Shown: in pieces, positions 8,275 through 17,046 of the stretch
Numbering within the stretch: position 1 is the first letter of the stretch
Layout of the letters: each line of letters begins with the position of its first letter
The notes under the pieces: model-generated
What the model saw: the letters and a program-made list of their open reading frames with translations, nothing else
What the model was told of the DNA's origin: nothing
Databases searched by the model: none
Position numbers and translations under genes: made by a program
Assembly (NCBI GenBank): GCA_963728895.1
Contig: CAVSLM010000001.1
Location: 806,001 to 870,000, forward strand
Direction of reading: 5' to 3'
Length of the DNA stretch: 64,000 nucleotides
From: CAVSLM01 sp963728895
GTDB lineage: Bacteria > Pseudomonadota > Gammaproteobacteria > JBBQDK01

Positions 8275-9150
8275 TCAGTCGAACGTCAGCTCGGCACCGA
8301 CGGGCAGGAAGGAATCCGGCTCCGGCTCTGGATCCGCCGCTACGGGCAACGGATCGCTGGCTTGCTGCAGCTTTTCGCGCATTCTCCCGGTGCGGAACTC
8401 GGAGGGGCTCTGCCCGAGCAGGCGTTTGAAGACCTTGGTGAAGTACGACGTGTCATTGAATCCGACCGCATAGGCGACTTCGGTGATGGTGGCGCCGGGA
8501 TGCTCCATCAGACGCAGAGCCTCCTTGAGTCGGAAGCGCGACAGGTATTCGCTGAAGGTGATTCCGTAGGCGCGCTTGAATGCACGGCTGAAGCGGAACG
8601 GGCTCATCCGGCACAGGTTCGCGGCATCGACTTCGCGTATCTTGCCGCGGAAATTGCTTGCGACGTAGGCCACCGCCGCGGCGAGCATCCGCCGCTCCGG
8701 ACTGGGCACACAGACGCGCGCCTCCCCGGGCATGATGACCTCGCGGCGGGACATGCTGCGGCTGCCGGCGTTGTTGCGGCGTGAGCTCAGTGCATCCCAC
8801 ACGCTGTTCAGCGTGCGCAACATTTCTTCCAGGAGAATCGGCTTCACCAGGAAATCCCAGACCCGCGAGCGGAATGCCCAGGTGGCCAGTGCCTCGGAGT
8901 GCTGTTCCGTAAGCATGATGACGGGTACGGAAGGGTGAGTCTGCTTGGTGTACTGCAGCACGCGGAGCCCCGCGGCATCCGGGTAGTCGTACTCGAAGCA
9001 GACCACACTCGGACGGGCGCGGGAAACGTTGGCTACCGCGCCTTCGGGAGTGGCGCGCCGCACATCCCAGTAGGGCTTCAATTGCTCGAAGAGCTCCACC
9101 TGGGATGCGTACAGCGTCAGGTCGACCAGCAACAGGGAGGGAGTAGTCAC
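8275..9150 (-). CDS. response regulator with AraC-type DNA-binding domain
   Basis: A 291-residue regulator. Residues ~5-120 are a receiver: LLLVDLT, likely phospho-acceptor Asp55 in CFEYDYPDAAG, VIMLTEQ and FLVKPI. Only one acidic residue is seen in the first loop, so the acidic pocket may be reduced. Residues ~165-265 form an AraC/XylS double helix-turn-helix (LCRMSPFRFSRAFKRAYG, ITEVAYAVGFNDTSYFTKVFKR). GTG 9150 is chosen because it opens directly into the receiver fold. The gene faces away from flp across ~520 bases of shared upstream region on the same strand; control of the pilus operon is a guess. No kinase is adjacent. Confidence 0.82.
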   Translation of the reverse strand: MTTPSLLLVDLTLYASQVELFEQLKPYWDVRRATPEGAVANVSRARPSVVCFEYDYPDAAGLRVLQYTKQTHPSVPVIMLTEQHSEALATWAFRSRVWDFLVKPILLEEMLRTLNSVWDALSSRRNNAGSRSMSRREVIMPGEARVCVPSPERRMLAAAVAYVASNFRGKIREVDAANLCRMSPFRFSRAFKRAYGITFSEYLSRFRLKEALRLMEHPGATITEVAYAVGFNDTSYFTKVFKRLLGQSPSEFRTGRMREKLQQASDPLPVAADPEPEPDSFLPVGAELTFD

Positions 9151-9307
9151 GAACGGGTCTCGTCCAGCCGTGCGTGCAGGAAGCGGCAGGACAAGCCTTT
9201 CTCTTAGGCAGGAAATCGGTAGCCTGTCGCAGAACCTGCGTCGCAGGATCCCGACCGCTGAAGTCATCGGTGGAGATCAGGTCCGGGACGCCGTCCCCGA
9301 GGGCCGC

Positions 9308-11830
9308 TCAGCGCTGCCAGACGATGAAGCCCGCCTCCAGCGGTGTGCCGGCATCCGCGTTGAACGGCACGATACGCGGCGTGTAGTCGCCGGCTGGCCG
9401 CGTCGCCGGAACCGTAGTGACATAGGTGTAGCCGTGCACGGCGCCGGTCAGCGCGGCGCCGCGAGTCATGGTCCGGCACTCGGGGTTGTCGGCCTCGCCG
9501 GGCTCGGCGTAGAGCTGCACGGACACCCACTCGGGCGCCAGCTCATCGAGATACACCTGCACCTCGAAGCGATGCGCGTCGCCGGCGGTCTCGACCTGCA
9601 CGCTGCCGAAGTGCAGGCTCTCCCAGTGCGCCTGCAGGACGGCGAGCCACTGCTCGATGCCTGCAGCCAGTGCGGCGCCTTGCGCGCTGCGCCCGCGCCA
9701 GGCGGCGGCGCACGGCAGGTAGTAGCGCTCGGTGTATTCGCGCAGCATGCGGTTGGTCGAATACTGCGCCGTCAGCTGCGCCATGCTCTCGCGCATGCGC
9801 CCTATCCAGGCCGTGGGAATGCCGCGTGCGTCACGGGTATAGAATTCCGGTACCACCTCGCGCTCGAGCAGGGCGTAGAGCGCATCGGCCTCCTGCGCAT
9901 CCCAGGCAGGGTCTTCGTCGTGCTCGCGACGGTCGCCGATCGCCCAGCCGACTCCCGGCCGATAGGCTTCCGCCCACCAGCCGTCCAGCTCGGAAAGATT
10001 CAGGCCACCGTTCACCAGCACCTTCATGCCGCTGGTGCCGCTTGCCTCCCACGGCCGGCGTGGCGTATTGATCCACAGATCCACGCCCTGCACCAGCTCG
10101 TCGGCGAGCGCCAGGTCGTAGTCGGCAAGAAACACCACGCGTCCGTGTGCGTCCGGGTGGCGCATGAAATCGAGCCACTCGCGCACCAGCGCCTGCCCCG
10201 CCTGATCCTGGGGATGCGCTTTGCCGGCAACCACGATCTGCACGGGACGTTCGCGCTCGGCGAGCAGCCGGCCGAGACGCGCGCGATCGTGCAGCAGCAG
10301 CGTGGGGCGTTTGTAGGTCGCAAAGCGCCGCGCCAGCCCCACGGTGAGCGCGTTGGGGTCGAGCAGGCTCGCATAGCTCGCAAGCTGCGGCGCCCCGGCT
10401 CCACGCTGCGCCTGCTGGCGCGTCAGATGGGCACGCACCGCGGCGATCAGCGCGCGGCGACCCTGGCTGCGCATGTTCCACAGATCGTCGTCGTCCAGCC
10501 CGCGCAGCTCGCGCTCGATGTCTTCCATGGTTCCCAGCCAGCGCGACTTGCCGCAGGCGTCGGTCCACAGCGCATCGGCCGCCTCCGAATCCCACGACGG
10601 TACGTGCACGCCGTTGGTGATGTGCCCGACCGGCACTTCGTGCGCGGGCCAGCGCGGAAACAGCGGCTGGAAGATGTGCCGGCTCACGCGCCCGTGCAGC
10701 CGGCTCACCCCGTTGCAGGCACCGCAGCCGTGCAGCGCCAGATACGCCATGTTGAATGGCTCGCCCGGTGCCGCCCCCGGTGCACGCCCGAGCGCCAGCA
10801 GGACCTCGGGCTCGATGCCCAGCGTGCCGGCGTAGCTGCCCAGGTATTGGCGGACGAGCTCCGGCGCGTAGCGGTCGAAGCCGGCCGCCACCGGCGTGTG
10901 CGTGGTGAACAGATTGCCGGCGCGCGTGGCGCGCAACGCCACGGCGAACGGCAGGTCGTGGCGCCGGCGAAATTCCCCCGCGCGCTCCAGCACGGCGAAC
11001 GCCGCATGGCCTTCGTTCAGATGACATACGTCGCAGGAAAGGCCCAGCGCCTGCAGCAGGCGCCAGCCGCCGATGCCGAGCACGATCTCCTGCTGCAGCC
11101 GCATCTCCGGGCCGCCCCCGTAGAGCTCGCCGGTGATGCCGCGGTCGCCCGGGGCGTTGAGCAGGTCATTGCTGTCGAGCAGATAGAGCTGCACGCGCCC
11201 GACCTGCACCTGCCAGGTGCGCAGCCGCAGGCTGCGCCCCGGAAGCTCGACCAGCACGTGCAGCCATTCGCCGCTGGCATCGCGCAGTGGCATGACCGGC
11301 AGCATGGTGGGATCGTTGTAGGGATGGAAGGCGAGCTGCGCACCGCCGGCGTCCAATACCTGGCGGAAGTAGCCCTGCTGGTACAGGAGCCCGACAGCCA
11401 CCAGCGGTACACCGAGATCGCTCGCGGTTTTCAGATGGTCGCCCGCGAGGATGCCGAGGCCGCCGGAGTAGATGGGCAGGGCCTCGCTCAGTCCGAACTC
11501 CATGCTGAAGTAGGCAATGGCGCCGAGTGGACGCTCGCCGTAGGCCGTGCCGAACCAGGTCTCGCCGGCGAGATGGCGCTCGCGCAGGCCCGTGGCCTGC
11601 TCCAGTGCGCGGAGAAACTGCGCATCCGCGGCGAGCGCCTCCAGCCGATGCTGTGACACGGTCTCCAGCATCAGCCAGGGATTGCCGGTGGCGCGCCAGA
11701 GCTCCGGATCGACGGTCTGCCACAGCGCATCGGCCTGATGGTTCCAGCTCCAGCGCAAGTCCAGGGCGAGATCGGCAAGCGGCTCCAGCGCCGGTGGCAG
11801 CGGGCGCGGCAGGTAGTGGACCGGATTCAT
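9308..11830 (-). CDS. glgP: alpha-glucan (glycogen/maltodextrin) phosphorylase
   Basis: An 840-residue glucan phosphorylase that releases glucose-1-phosphate from alpha-1,4-glucans. The N-terminal part (DLALDLRWSWNHQADALW) is the DUF3417-type domain of the bacterial/archaeal branch. Then come AIAYFSMEFGLSEALPIYSGGLGILAGD, HLNEGHAAF and ITNGVHVPSW. The PLP-site string WEASGTSGMKVLVNGG has Lys603 as the expected cofactor lysine. The C-terminal ~100 residues form an extra domain often seen in this branch. ATG 11830 lies 39 bases after the upstream permease gene, so it may be co-transcribed with the exporter. It probably works with the GH15 enzyme and pentose phosphate genes nearby. Confidence 0.93.
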   Translation of the reverse strand: MNPVHYLPRPLPPALEPLADLALDLRWSWNHQADALWQTVDPELWRATGNPWLMLETVSQHRLEALAADAQFLRALEQATGLRERHLAGETWFGTAYGERPLGAIAYFSMEFGLSEALPIYSGGLGILAGDHLKTASDLGVPLVAVGLLYQQGYFRQVLDAGGAQLAFHPYNDPTMLPVMPLRDASGEWLHVLVELPGRSLRLRTWQVQVGRVQLYLLDSNDLLNAPGDRGITGELYGGGPEMRLQQEIVLGIGGWRLLQALGLSCDVCHLNEGHAAFAVLERAGEFRRRHDLPFAVALRATRAGNLFTTHTPVAAGFDRYAPELVRQYLGSYAGTLGIEPEVLLALGRAPGAAPGEPFNMAYLALHGCGACNGVSRLHGRVSRHIFQPLFPRWPAHEVPVGHITNGVHVPSWDSEAADALWTDACGKSRWLGTMEDIERELRGLDDDDLWNMRSQGRRALIAAVRAHLTRQQAQRGAGAPQLASYASLLDPNALTVGLARRFATYKRPTLLLHDRARLGRLLAERERPVQIVVAGKAHPQDQAGQALVREWLDFMRHPDAHGRVVFLADYDLALADELVQGVDLWINTPRRPWEASGTSGMKVLVNGGLNLSELDGWWAEAYRPGVGWAIGDRREHDEDPAWDAQEADALYALLEREVVPEFYTRDARGIPTAWIGRMRESMAQLTAQYSTNRMLREYTERYYLPCAAAWRGRSAQGAALAAGIEQWLAVLQAHWESLHFGSVQVETAGDAHRFEVQVYLDELAPEWVSVQLYAEPGEADNPECRTMTRGAALTGAVHGYTYVTTVPATRPAGDYTPRIVPFNADAGTPLEAGFIVWQR

Positions 11831-11869
11831 GGGTGCACTCCGACGCGAAAGGCCATGCGGGGACTCCCG

Positions 11870-12979
11870 TCAGTACATGCGGTGCCGGAACAGCCAGCCG
11901 GCGATGGCGAGCGTCACCACGCCGATGATCGCCATCGGCCAGAGCTGCGGCAGCAACAGGGCAAACGGCATTCCCTCCAGGAACACCCCGCGCAGCACCA
12001 CCATGAAGTAGCGCAGAGGGTTCACCAGTGTCAGGTACTGCACCGCCTCGGGCATGTTGGCGATGGGCGTGGCGAAGCCTGACAGGATCACCGAGGGCAC
12101 CAGAAACAGAAAGGCGCCGAGCAGCCCCTGCTGCTGGGTGATGGCGAGCGAGGAGATCATGAGCCCGACGCCGATGGCCGAGAGCAGGAACAGCAGCAGT
12201 CCGGCATAAAGCGCCGCCACGCTGCCGATCAGCGGCACCTCGAACCAGTAGTGCGCCGCCAGGATGATGACACTCGCCTCCCCGAGCCCGATCAGAAATC
12301 CCGGCAGCGCCTTGCCGAGGAGGATCTCCACCGGGCGCAGCGGCGTCACCAGCAGCTGGTCGAACGTGCCCTGCTCACGCTCGCGCGCCACCGACAGCGC
12401 GGTGACCAGCATGGTGACCACCAGCGTGAGCAGTCCGACGATGCCGGGCACGATGAACCAGCGACTCTCCAGGTTGGGATTGAACCAGGCGCGGGTCACC
12501 AGCCGCGCGGGCGCTCCGCCTCCGGCGTGCGCCTGCATCCATTGCTCGTTGAAATCCATCACCACGGAACGTACGTAGTTCAGTGCCAACAGTGCGGTGT
12601 TGGAGTCGCGGCCGTCGACGATGACCTGGAGCACCGCTGGCTCGCCGCGTGCCAGGTTGCGGCTGAACCGGGGCTCCAGATGCAACACCAGCAGCACCGC
12701 CTTGCGGTCGACCAGCGGCGCGATCTGCCCTTCGTGGCTGATGCGTACCGCCTCGCGGAAGTTGTGCGAGCCCTGGAAGTGCGCGAGCAGATCGCGTGCC
12801 GCCGCGCCGCGATCCTCATTGTAGACGGCATAGGGAATGTGCGAGAGGTCGAAGGTTGCCGCGTAGCCGAACACCAGGAGCTGCAGCATCGGCGGTATCA
12901 CGATCACGAAGCGGCTCTTCTTGTCCTGCAGCAGGGCCAGGAACTCCTTTCTCACCAGTGCCAGCAGACGGCGCCACAT
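11870..12979 (-). CDS. ybhR: ABC-2 type exporter permease (YbhR-like)
   Basis: A 369-residue ABC-2 permease. It has one N-terminal helix after LVRKEFLALLQDKKSRFVIVIP, a large periplasmic loop (about residues 45-170), and five C-terminal helices including FIVPGIVGLLTLVVTMLVTALSVAREREQGTFDQLLVTP. This is the usual layout of drug/lipid exporters of the YhhJ/YbhR type. It starts 16 bases after the sister permease and is the fourth gene of a HlyD-ATPase-permease-permease unit with the same order as E. coli ybhGFSR. The substrate is unknown; the E. coli system has been linked to cation and drug efflux. Confidence 0.82.
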   Translation of the reverse strand: MWRRLLALVRKEFLALLQDKKSRFVIVIPPMLQLLVFGYAATFDLSHIPYAVYNEDRGAAARDLLAHFQGSHNFREAVRISHEGQIAPLVDRKAVLLVLHLEPRFSRNLARGEPAVLQVIVDGRDSNTALLALNYVRSVVMDFNEQWMQAHAGGGAPARLVTRAWFNPNLESRWFIVPGIVGLLTLVVTMLVTALSVAREREQGTFDQLLVTPLRPVEILLGKALPGFLIGLGEASVIILAAHYWFEVPLIGSVAALYAGLLLFLLSAIGVGLMISSLAITQQQGLLGAFLFLVPSVILSGFATPIANMPEAVQYLTLVNPLRYFMVVLRGVFLEGMPFALLLPQLWPMAIIGVVTLAIAGWLFRHRMY

Positions 12980-12995
12980 GGCAGTGCCCCGGGTT

Positions 12996-14144
12996 TCAGT
13001 CGAGCCGCTTGTGCGCGCGCCGGCGGCTGAGACCCAGAAACAGCGCCGCCATGAACGCCAGTGCCAGGGCGTTGGGCCAAAACACCGGCCAAACGTCGCC
13101 AGCCAGGAACACCGTCTGCAGGATGGAGACGAAATAACGCGCCGCGACGACGTGGGTGATCACCTGCACGGGCGCGGGCATGCTGCCGATGTCGAAAATG
13201 AAACCGGAGAGCAGGAAGGCCGGCAGGAAGGTCACGATGATGGCGACCTGTCCGGCGACGAACTGGTTGCGCGTGACGATGGAGATCAGCAGTCCCATGC
13301 CGAGCGCGACCAGCAGGAAGAGTCCCGCGGCGAGGAACAGCACCCACAACGAGCCGCGCAGCGGCACGCCGAACAGCCACACCGCCATGGCCACCGACAG
13401 CAGCATGCCGCCCATGCCCAGCACGAAGTAGGGAATGAGCTTGCCGAGCAGCACCTCGCGCATGGCCACCGGCGTCACCAGCAGTGCCTCCATGGTGCCG
13501 CGCTCCCACTCGCGCGCCATCACCAGGGCCGTGAGCAGCGCGCCGATCAGCGTCATGATGACGGCGACCAGCCCCGGCACCAGGAAGTTGCGGCTGCGCA
13601 GCTCGCTGTTGAACCACACCCGCTGGCGCACCTCCACCGGCAGCTTGAGCTCCGTGCCGCGGGCGCCGGCGCGCCGCTGCAGCCAGGTGGTCCATACTCC
13701 CTCCACATAGCCGCCGATGATGCGTCCGGTGTTGGCGTCCACGCCGTCCACGATCACCTGGATGGGGGCGCCCGCCGGGCGCTGCAGCGCGGCGGCGAAA
13801 TTGCCCTGCAGGTGCACGATGCCGCGCACGCGCCCGGCGAGCAGCGCCGCCTCGGCATGCGCGAGATCCACGTAGCGCCGGGGCTCGAAATAGCGCGAAT
13901 GCTGAAACGCCGCCGCGAAGTCCGCGGCATCGGGTCCGGGCTGCTCGATCACCAGCGCCAGCGCAATGTGCTCGGAGTCGAGCGATACCCCATAACCGAA
14001 CAGCAGCAGCAGCACCACCGGCATCAGGAAGGCGATGGCGATGCTGCTGGGGTCGCGCAGGATCTGCAGGAACTCCTTGCGGATGAGCCCCGCCAGGCGC
14101 ATGCGTGCGCCGCCGCGCGCATCGGGGGCGGGCGCGGTGCTCAT
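12996..14144 (-). CDS. ybhS: ABC-2 type exporter permease (YbhS-like)
   Basis: A 382-residue ABC-2 permease: N-terminal GLIRKEFLQILRDPSSIAIAFLMP with helix 1, a large periplasmic domain, then five helices with FLVPGLVAVIMTLIGALLTALVMAREWERGT. It pairs with the following permease to form the membrane channel. ATG 14144 overlaps the ATPase stop by ATGA. The N-terminal MSTAPAPDARGG segment is an unusual cytosolic lead; translation may instead begin at the internal Met15. Confidence 0.83.
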   Translation of the reverse strand: MSTAPAPDARGGARMRLAGLIRKEFLQILRDPSSIAIAFLMPVVLLLLFGYGVSLDSEHIALALVIEQPGPDAADFAAAFQHSRYFEPRRYVDLAHAEAALLAGRVRGIVHLQGNFAAALQRPAGAPIQVIVDGVDANTGRIIGGYVEGVWTTWLQRRAGARGTELKLPVEVRQRVWFNSELRSRNFLVPGLVAVIMTLIGALLTALVMAREWERGTMEALLVTPVAMREVLLGKLIPYFVLGMGGMLLSVAMAVWLFGVPLRGSLWVLFLAAGLFLLVALGMGLLISIVTRNQFVAGQVAIIVTFLPAFLLSGFIFDIGSMPAPVQVITHVVAARYFVSILQTVFLAGDVWPVFWPNALALAFMAALFLGLSRRRAHKRLD

Positions 14145-15922
14145 GCCGCGTTCTGCGCCTCGCGCGCCTCGATGAGCTGTATGAACGCCTCCTCCATGGT
14201 GGGTTCGGGATGCTCGGCGCTGCCCGCGGCCGCCTTGATTTCGGCGGGCGTGCCGAGGCGCAGGATCTCGCCGGCCGACATGATGGCCAGGCGGTCGCAG
14301 TACTCGGCCTCTTCCATGAAATGCGTGGTGACCATGACGGTGACGCCGCGCGCGGCGAGCAGGTTGATGCGCTGCCAGAACTCGCGCCGCGCAAGCGGAT
14401 CGACCCCGGAGGTGGGCTCGTCCAGGAACAGGATGTCCGGCTCGTGCATGAGCGCACAGGCGAGCGCCAGACGCTGCTTGTAGCCGAGCGGCAGATCGAC
14501 GCTGGTGGCGCCGGCCAACGACTCCAGAGCGAACTGTTCCATGGCCCAACGGATGCGTTCGGCACGGCGCGCACCCCCGAGGCCGTAGGCCCCGCTGAAG
14601 AACGCCAGGTTCTGCAGCACGCTGAGATTGCCGTAGAGCGAGAATTTCTGCGACATGTAACCGATGCGCGCGCGCGCGGCGGCCGCGGCGCGGCGCAGGT
14701 CCAGCCCGGCGACGCTGAGCCGGCCGCCGCTGGGTGGAAGCAGTCCGCAGAGCATGCGAAAGGTGGTGGACTTGCCGGCGCCGTTGGCGCCGAGCAGGCC
14801 GAACACTTCGCCGCGGCCGACGCTGAAGCTCACCTCGCGCACGGCGTAGAAGCTGCCGAAGCGCCGCTGCAGGCGGTCGGCGACAATCATCGCGGGCTGC
14901 CCGTCCGCCGTCTCCTCGGAGTGCTCCGGCATGGGCGCCGCGGGGGAGGGAGGCTGCACCTGCTGGCGCACGTGCAGCAGGGCGATGAAGCTGTCCTCGA
15001 AGCGCGGCGGCACGGCATCGAGCGTCACGTCTTCGACGCCGGGGAGCAGCGCATCCACGCGCGGCGCTGTCGCCTCCTGCATCACCACGCGCACGTGATC
15101 GCCCTGGATCACCGCATCCAGCACGCCGGCGCCGGGTGCGAGCCGTGCCTGCACGGTGCGCTTCTTGAGCCGCGGCGCCCGCACGGCGAAGGTGCGCCCG
15201 GTGAGGCGTGCGCTGAAATCCTGCGGCGCGCCTCCGCCCAGCACCTGGCCTTCGTGCAGCAGCACCACCTCGTGGCAGCGCTCGGCCTCGTCGAGATAGG
15301 CCGTGCTCAGCAGCACGGTCATGTGCTCGCGCTCCACCAGTCGATAGACGATGGCCCACAGCTCGCGCCGCGACACCGGGTCCACGCCCACCGTCGGCTC
15401 GTCCAGCAGCAGCAGCCGCGGGGGGCGCACCAGCGTGCAGGCGAGGCCGAGCTTCTGCTTCATACCGCCGGAGAGGCGTCCGGCGAGACGTGCGGTGAAC
15501 GGTCCGAGGCCGGTCATGCGCATCAGCTCGCGGTAGCGCTCGGGCCGTTGGGCGTGCGGCACGCCCTGCAGGTCGGCATAGAGGTCGAGGTTCTCCTTGA
15601 CACTGAGATCCTCGTACAGCCCGAAGCGCTGGGGCATGTAGCCGAGCGCACCCTGCACGGCGAGCGAGGCGCCGACACTGTCCATGCCGAGCACCGTTAC
15701 GCGGCCCGCGTCGGGTGCGAGCAGCGCCGCGCACAGGCGCATGAGCGTGGTCTTGCCGGCGCCGTCCGGGCCGATCAGCCCGGTGACGCGGCCGTGGCGT
15801 ACCTCGAGACTGACGGCTTCCAGCGCCGTAACTTCCCGCCCCCCGCTGCGAAACGCCTTGGTGACCTCGGCCAGGCGCAGGGCACTCGCGTCCGGGCTGG
15901 CCGTGGGCGCCGGCGAGGCCAT
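14141..15922 (-). CDS. ybhF: fused double ABC ATPase of the exporter (YbhF-like)
   Basis: A 593-residue protein with two complete nucleotide-binding domains. Domain 1 has GPDGAGKTT, LSGGMKQKLGLA and LLLDEPTVGVDP. Domain 2 has GANGAGKST, LPLGYKQRLALACAL (a degenerate signature loop) and LFLDEPTSGVDPLARREFW. Fusion of both ATPases in one chain is the hallmark of YbhF-type exporters. ATG 15922 shares one base with the HlyD-like gene's stop (TGATG). The second signature reads GYKQR instead of SGGQ, as is common in YbhF relatives. Confidence 0.87.
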   Translation of the reverse strand: MASPAPTASPDASALRLAEVTKAFRSGGREVTALEAVSLEVRHGRVTGLIGPDGAGKTTLMRLCAALLAPDAGRVTVLGMDSVGASLAVQGALGYMPQRFGLYEDLSVKENLDLYADLQGVPHAQRPERYRELMRMTGLGPFTARLAGRLSGGMKQKLGLACTLVRPPRLLLLDEPTVGVDPVSRRELWAIVYRLVEREHMTVLLSTAYLDEAERCHEVVLLHEGQVLGGGAPQDFSARLTGRTFAVRAPRLKKRTVQARLAPGAGVLDAVIQGDHVRVVMQEATAPRVDALLPGVEDVTLDAVPPRFEDSFIALLHVRQQVQPPSPAAPMPEHSEETADGQPAMIVADRLQRRFGSFYAVREVSFSVGRGEVFGLLGANGAGKSTTFRMLCGLLPPSGGRLSVAGLDLRRAAAAARARIGYMSQKFSLYGNLSVLQNLAFFSGAYGLGGARRAERIRWAMEQFALESLAGATSVDLPLGYKQRLALACALMHEPDILFLDEPTSGVDPLARREFWQRINLLAARGVTVMVTTHFMEEAEYCDRLAIMSAGEILRLGTPAEIKAAAGSAEHPEPTMEEAFIQLIEAREAQNAA

Positions 15923-16968
15923 CACGGCTGCGCGCAGGGTGCGGGCGCGCCGGCCTGCGGCGCCGGCTGGTCGAGGGGGATGCGCACGGTAGCCGGCATG
16001 CCGAGGCGCAGCTCGCTGTGCGGATTGCACACGTACACGCGCACCTGGTAGACGAGATCGGTGCGTACCCGCGTGGTCTCCACGGACTTGGGTGTGAACT
16101 CCGCAGTCGGCGACACGTAGCCCACCCAGGCGCGGTACTGTTTGCCGGGATAACTGTCGGTGCTCACCTCGGCGGACATGCCCGGTTGCATGCGGCCGAG
16201 ATCCGGCTCCTCCACGTAGGCGCGCACCCACACCGGATCGGTGAGGGCCAGCGTGTAGACCGGCGTCTGGGGGCTCGCCATGTCGCCCGGTTCGAGGATG
16301 CGGTTCTGGATGATGCCGGCGTCGGGTGCGTGCAGCGTGGCGTCCGCAAGCTGGCGGCGTGCCAGCGCGAGCTGCGCCTGCAGTGCCTGAAGCGTCGCAC
16401 GTGCCGCATCGATGTCCTCCTGGCGCGGCCCGGCCACCGCGAGGGCGAGGGTTTCCTGCGCGGCCTTGAGCTGCGCCCGCGTGGTGTTCTGCTGCGCCAG
16501 GGCAGTGTCGACCGCCTGCTGCGAGCTGAGGTGCTGCTTCAGCAGGTCGCGCTGGCGCGCGTACTCGCGCGCGGCGTTGTCCGCCTCGGCTTCGGCGGCG
16601 GCAACATCGGCACGTGCCTTGCGGATTTCCTCGGGACGCGTGCCCGCCTCCAGCGCCGCCAGCTGGGCGCGCTGGGCGTCGGCCTGCGCCTCGGCGTGGG
16701 CCAGGTTGTGTTCCAGGCGCGTGCTGTCGAGGGTCGCCAGCACCTCGCCGCTTCGCACCCGCGCGCCTTCCCGTGCCGTCATGGTGGCGATGCGGTCGCT
16801 GGCGTTGAAGGCGAGTGAGACCTGGCGGATGTCGACATTGCCGTAGAGTGTCAGCGCCTGCGCGCTTTCGGCGGGCGCACGCCCGCGCCACCACCACCAT
16901 GCCAGCGCGCCGGCGAGGGCGACCAGCAACACGCCGACGAGCACCGGGAGTTTTCTGCTACGTGCCAT
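15922..16968 (-). CDS. ybhG: HlyD-family membrane fusion protein (YbhG-like)
   Basis: A 348-residue periplasmic adaptor: N-terminal membrane anchor (residues ~8-26), a lipoyl half (VDIRQVSLAFNASDRIATM) and a long coiled-coil hairpin rich in Ala/Glu/Gln (about residues 75-205). The second lipoyl half follows (DATLHAPDAGIIQNRILEPGDMASP), then the beta-barrel. It joins the ABC-2 pump to an outer-membrane channel encoded elsewhere. It is the first gene of the four-gene exporter unit, 78 bases after the P-type ATPase gene. The tail is Pro/Ala-rich. Confidence 0.86.
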   Translation of the reverse strand: MARSRKLPVLVGVLLVALAGALAWWWWRGRAPAESAQALTLYGNVDIRQVSLAFNASDRIATMTAREGARVRSGEVLATLDSTRLEHNLAHAEAQADAQRAQLAALEAGTRPEEIRKARADVAAAEAEADNAAREYARQRDLLKQHLSSQQAVDTALAQQNTTRAQLKAAQETLALAVAGPRQEDIDAARATLQALQAQLALARRQLADATLHAPDAGIIQNRILEPGDMASPQTPVYTLALTDPVWVRAYVEEPDLGRMQPGMSAEVSTDSYPGKQYRAWVGYVSPTAEFTPKSVETTRVRTDLVYQVRVYVCNPHSELRLGMPATVRIPLDQPAPQAGAPAPCAQP

Positions 16969-17046
16969 GTGCAGGGTCTTCTTGTTCGGCTTGGGCCCGG
17001 CACTTTATCAGGTTCCACACGGCATCGCCGCACCCGGCGGCCGGGC

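Noticed and set aside
9170..11656. 828-codon open frame on the plus strand across the phosphorylase gene
   Set aside because: It lies antisense to a gene with clear phosphorylase motifs and its product has no recognisable domain; long antisense frames are expected in GC-rich DNA.
17018..17046. CCCGG-CCG-CCGGG stem after the P-type ATPase stop
   Set aside because: Short stem without a T-run in GC-rich DNA; likely chance.
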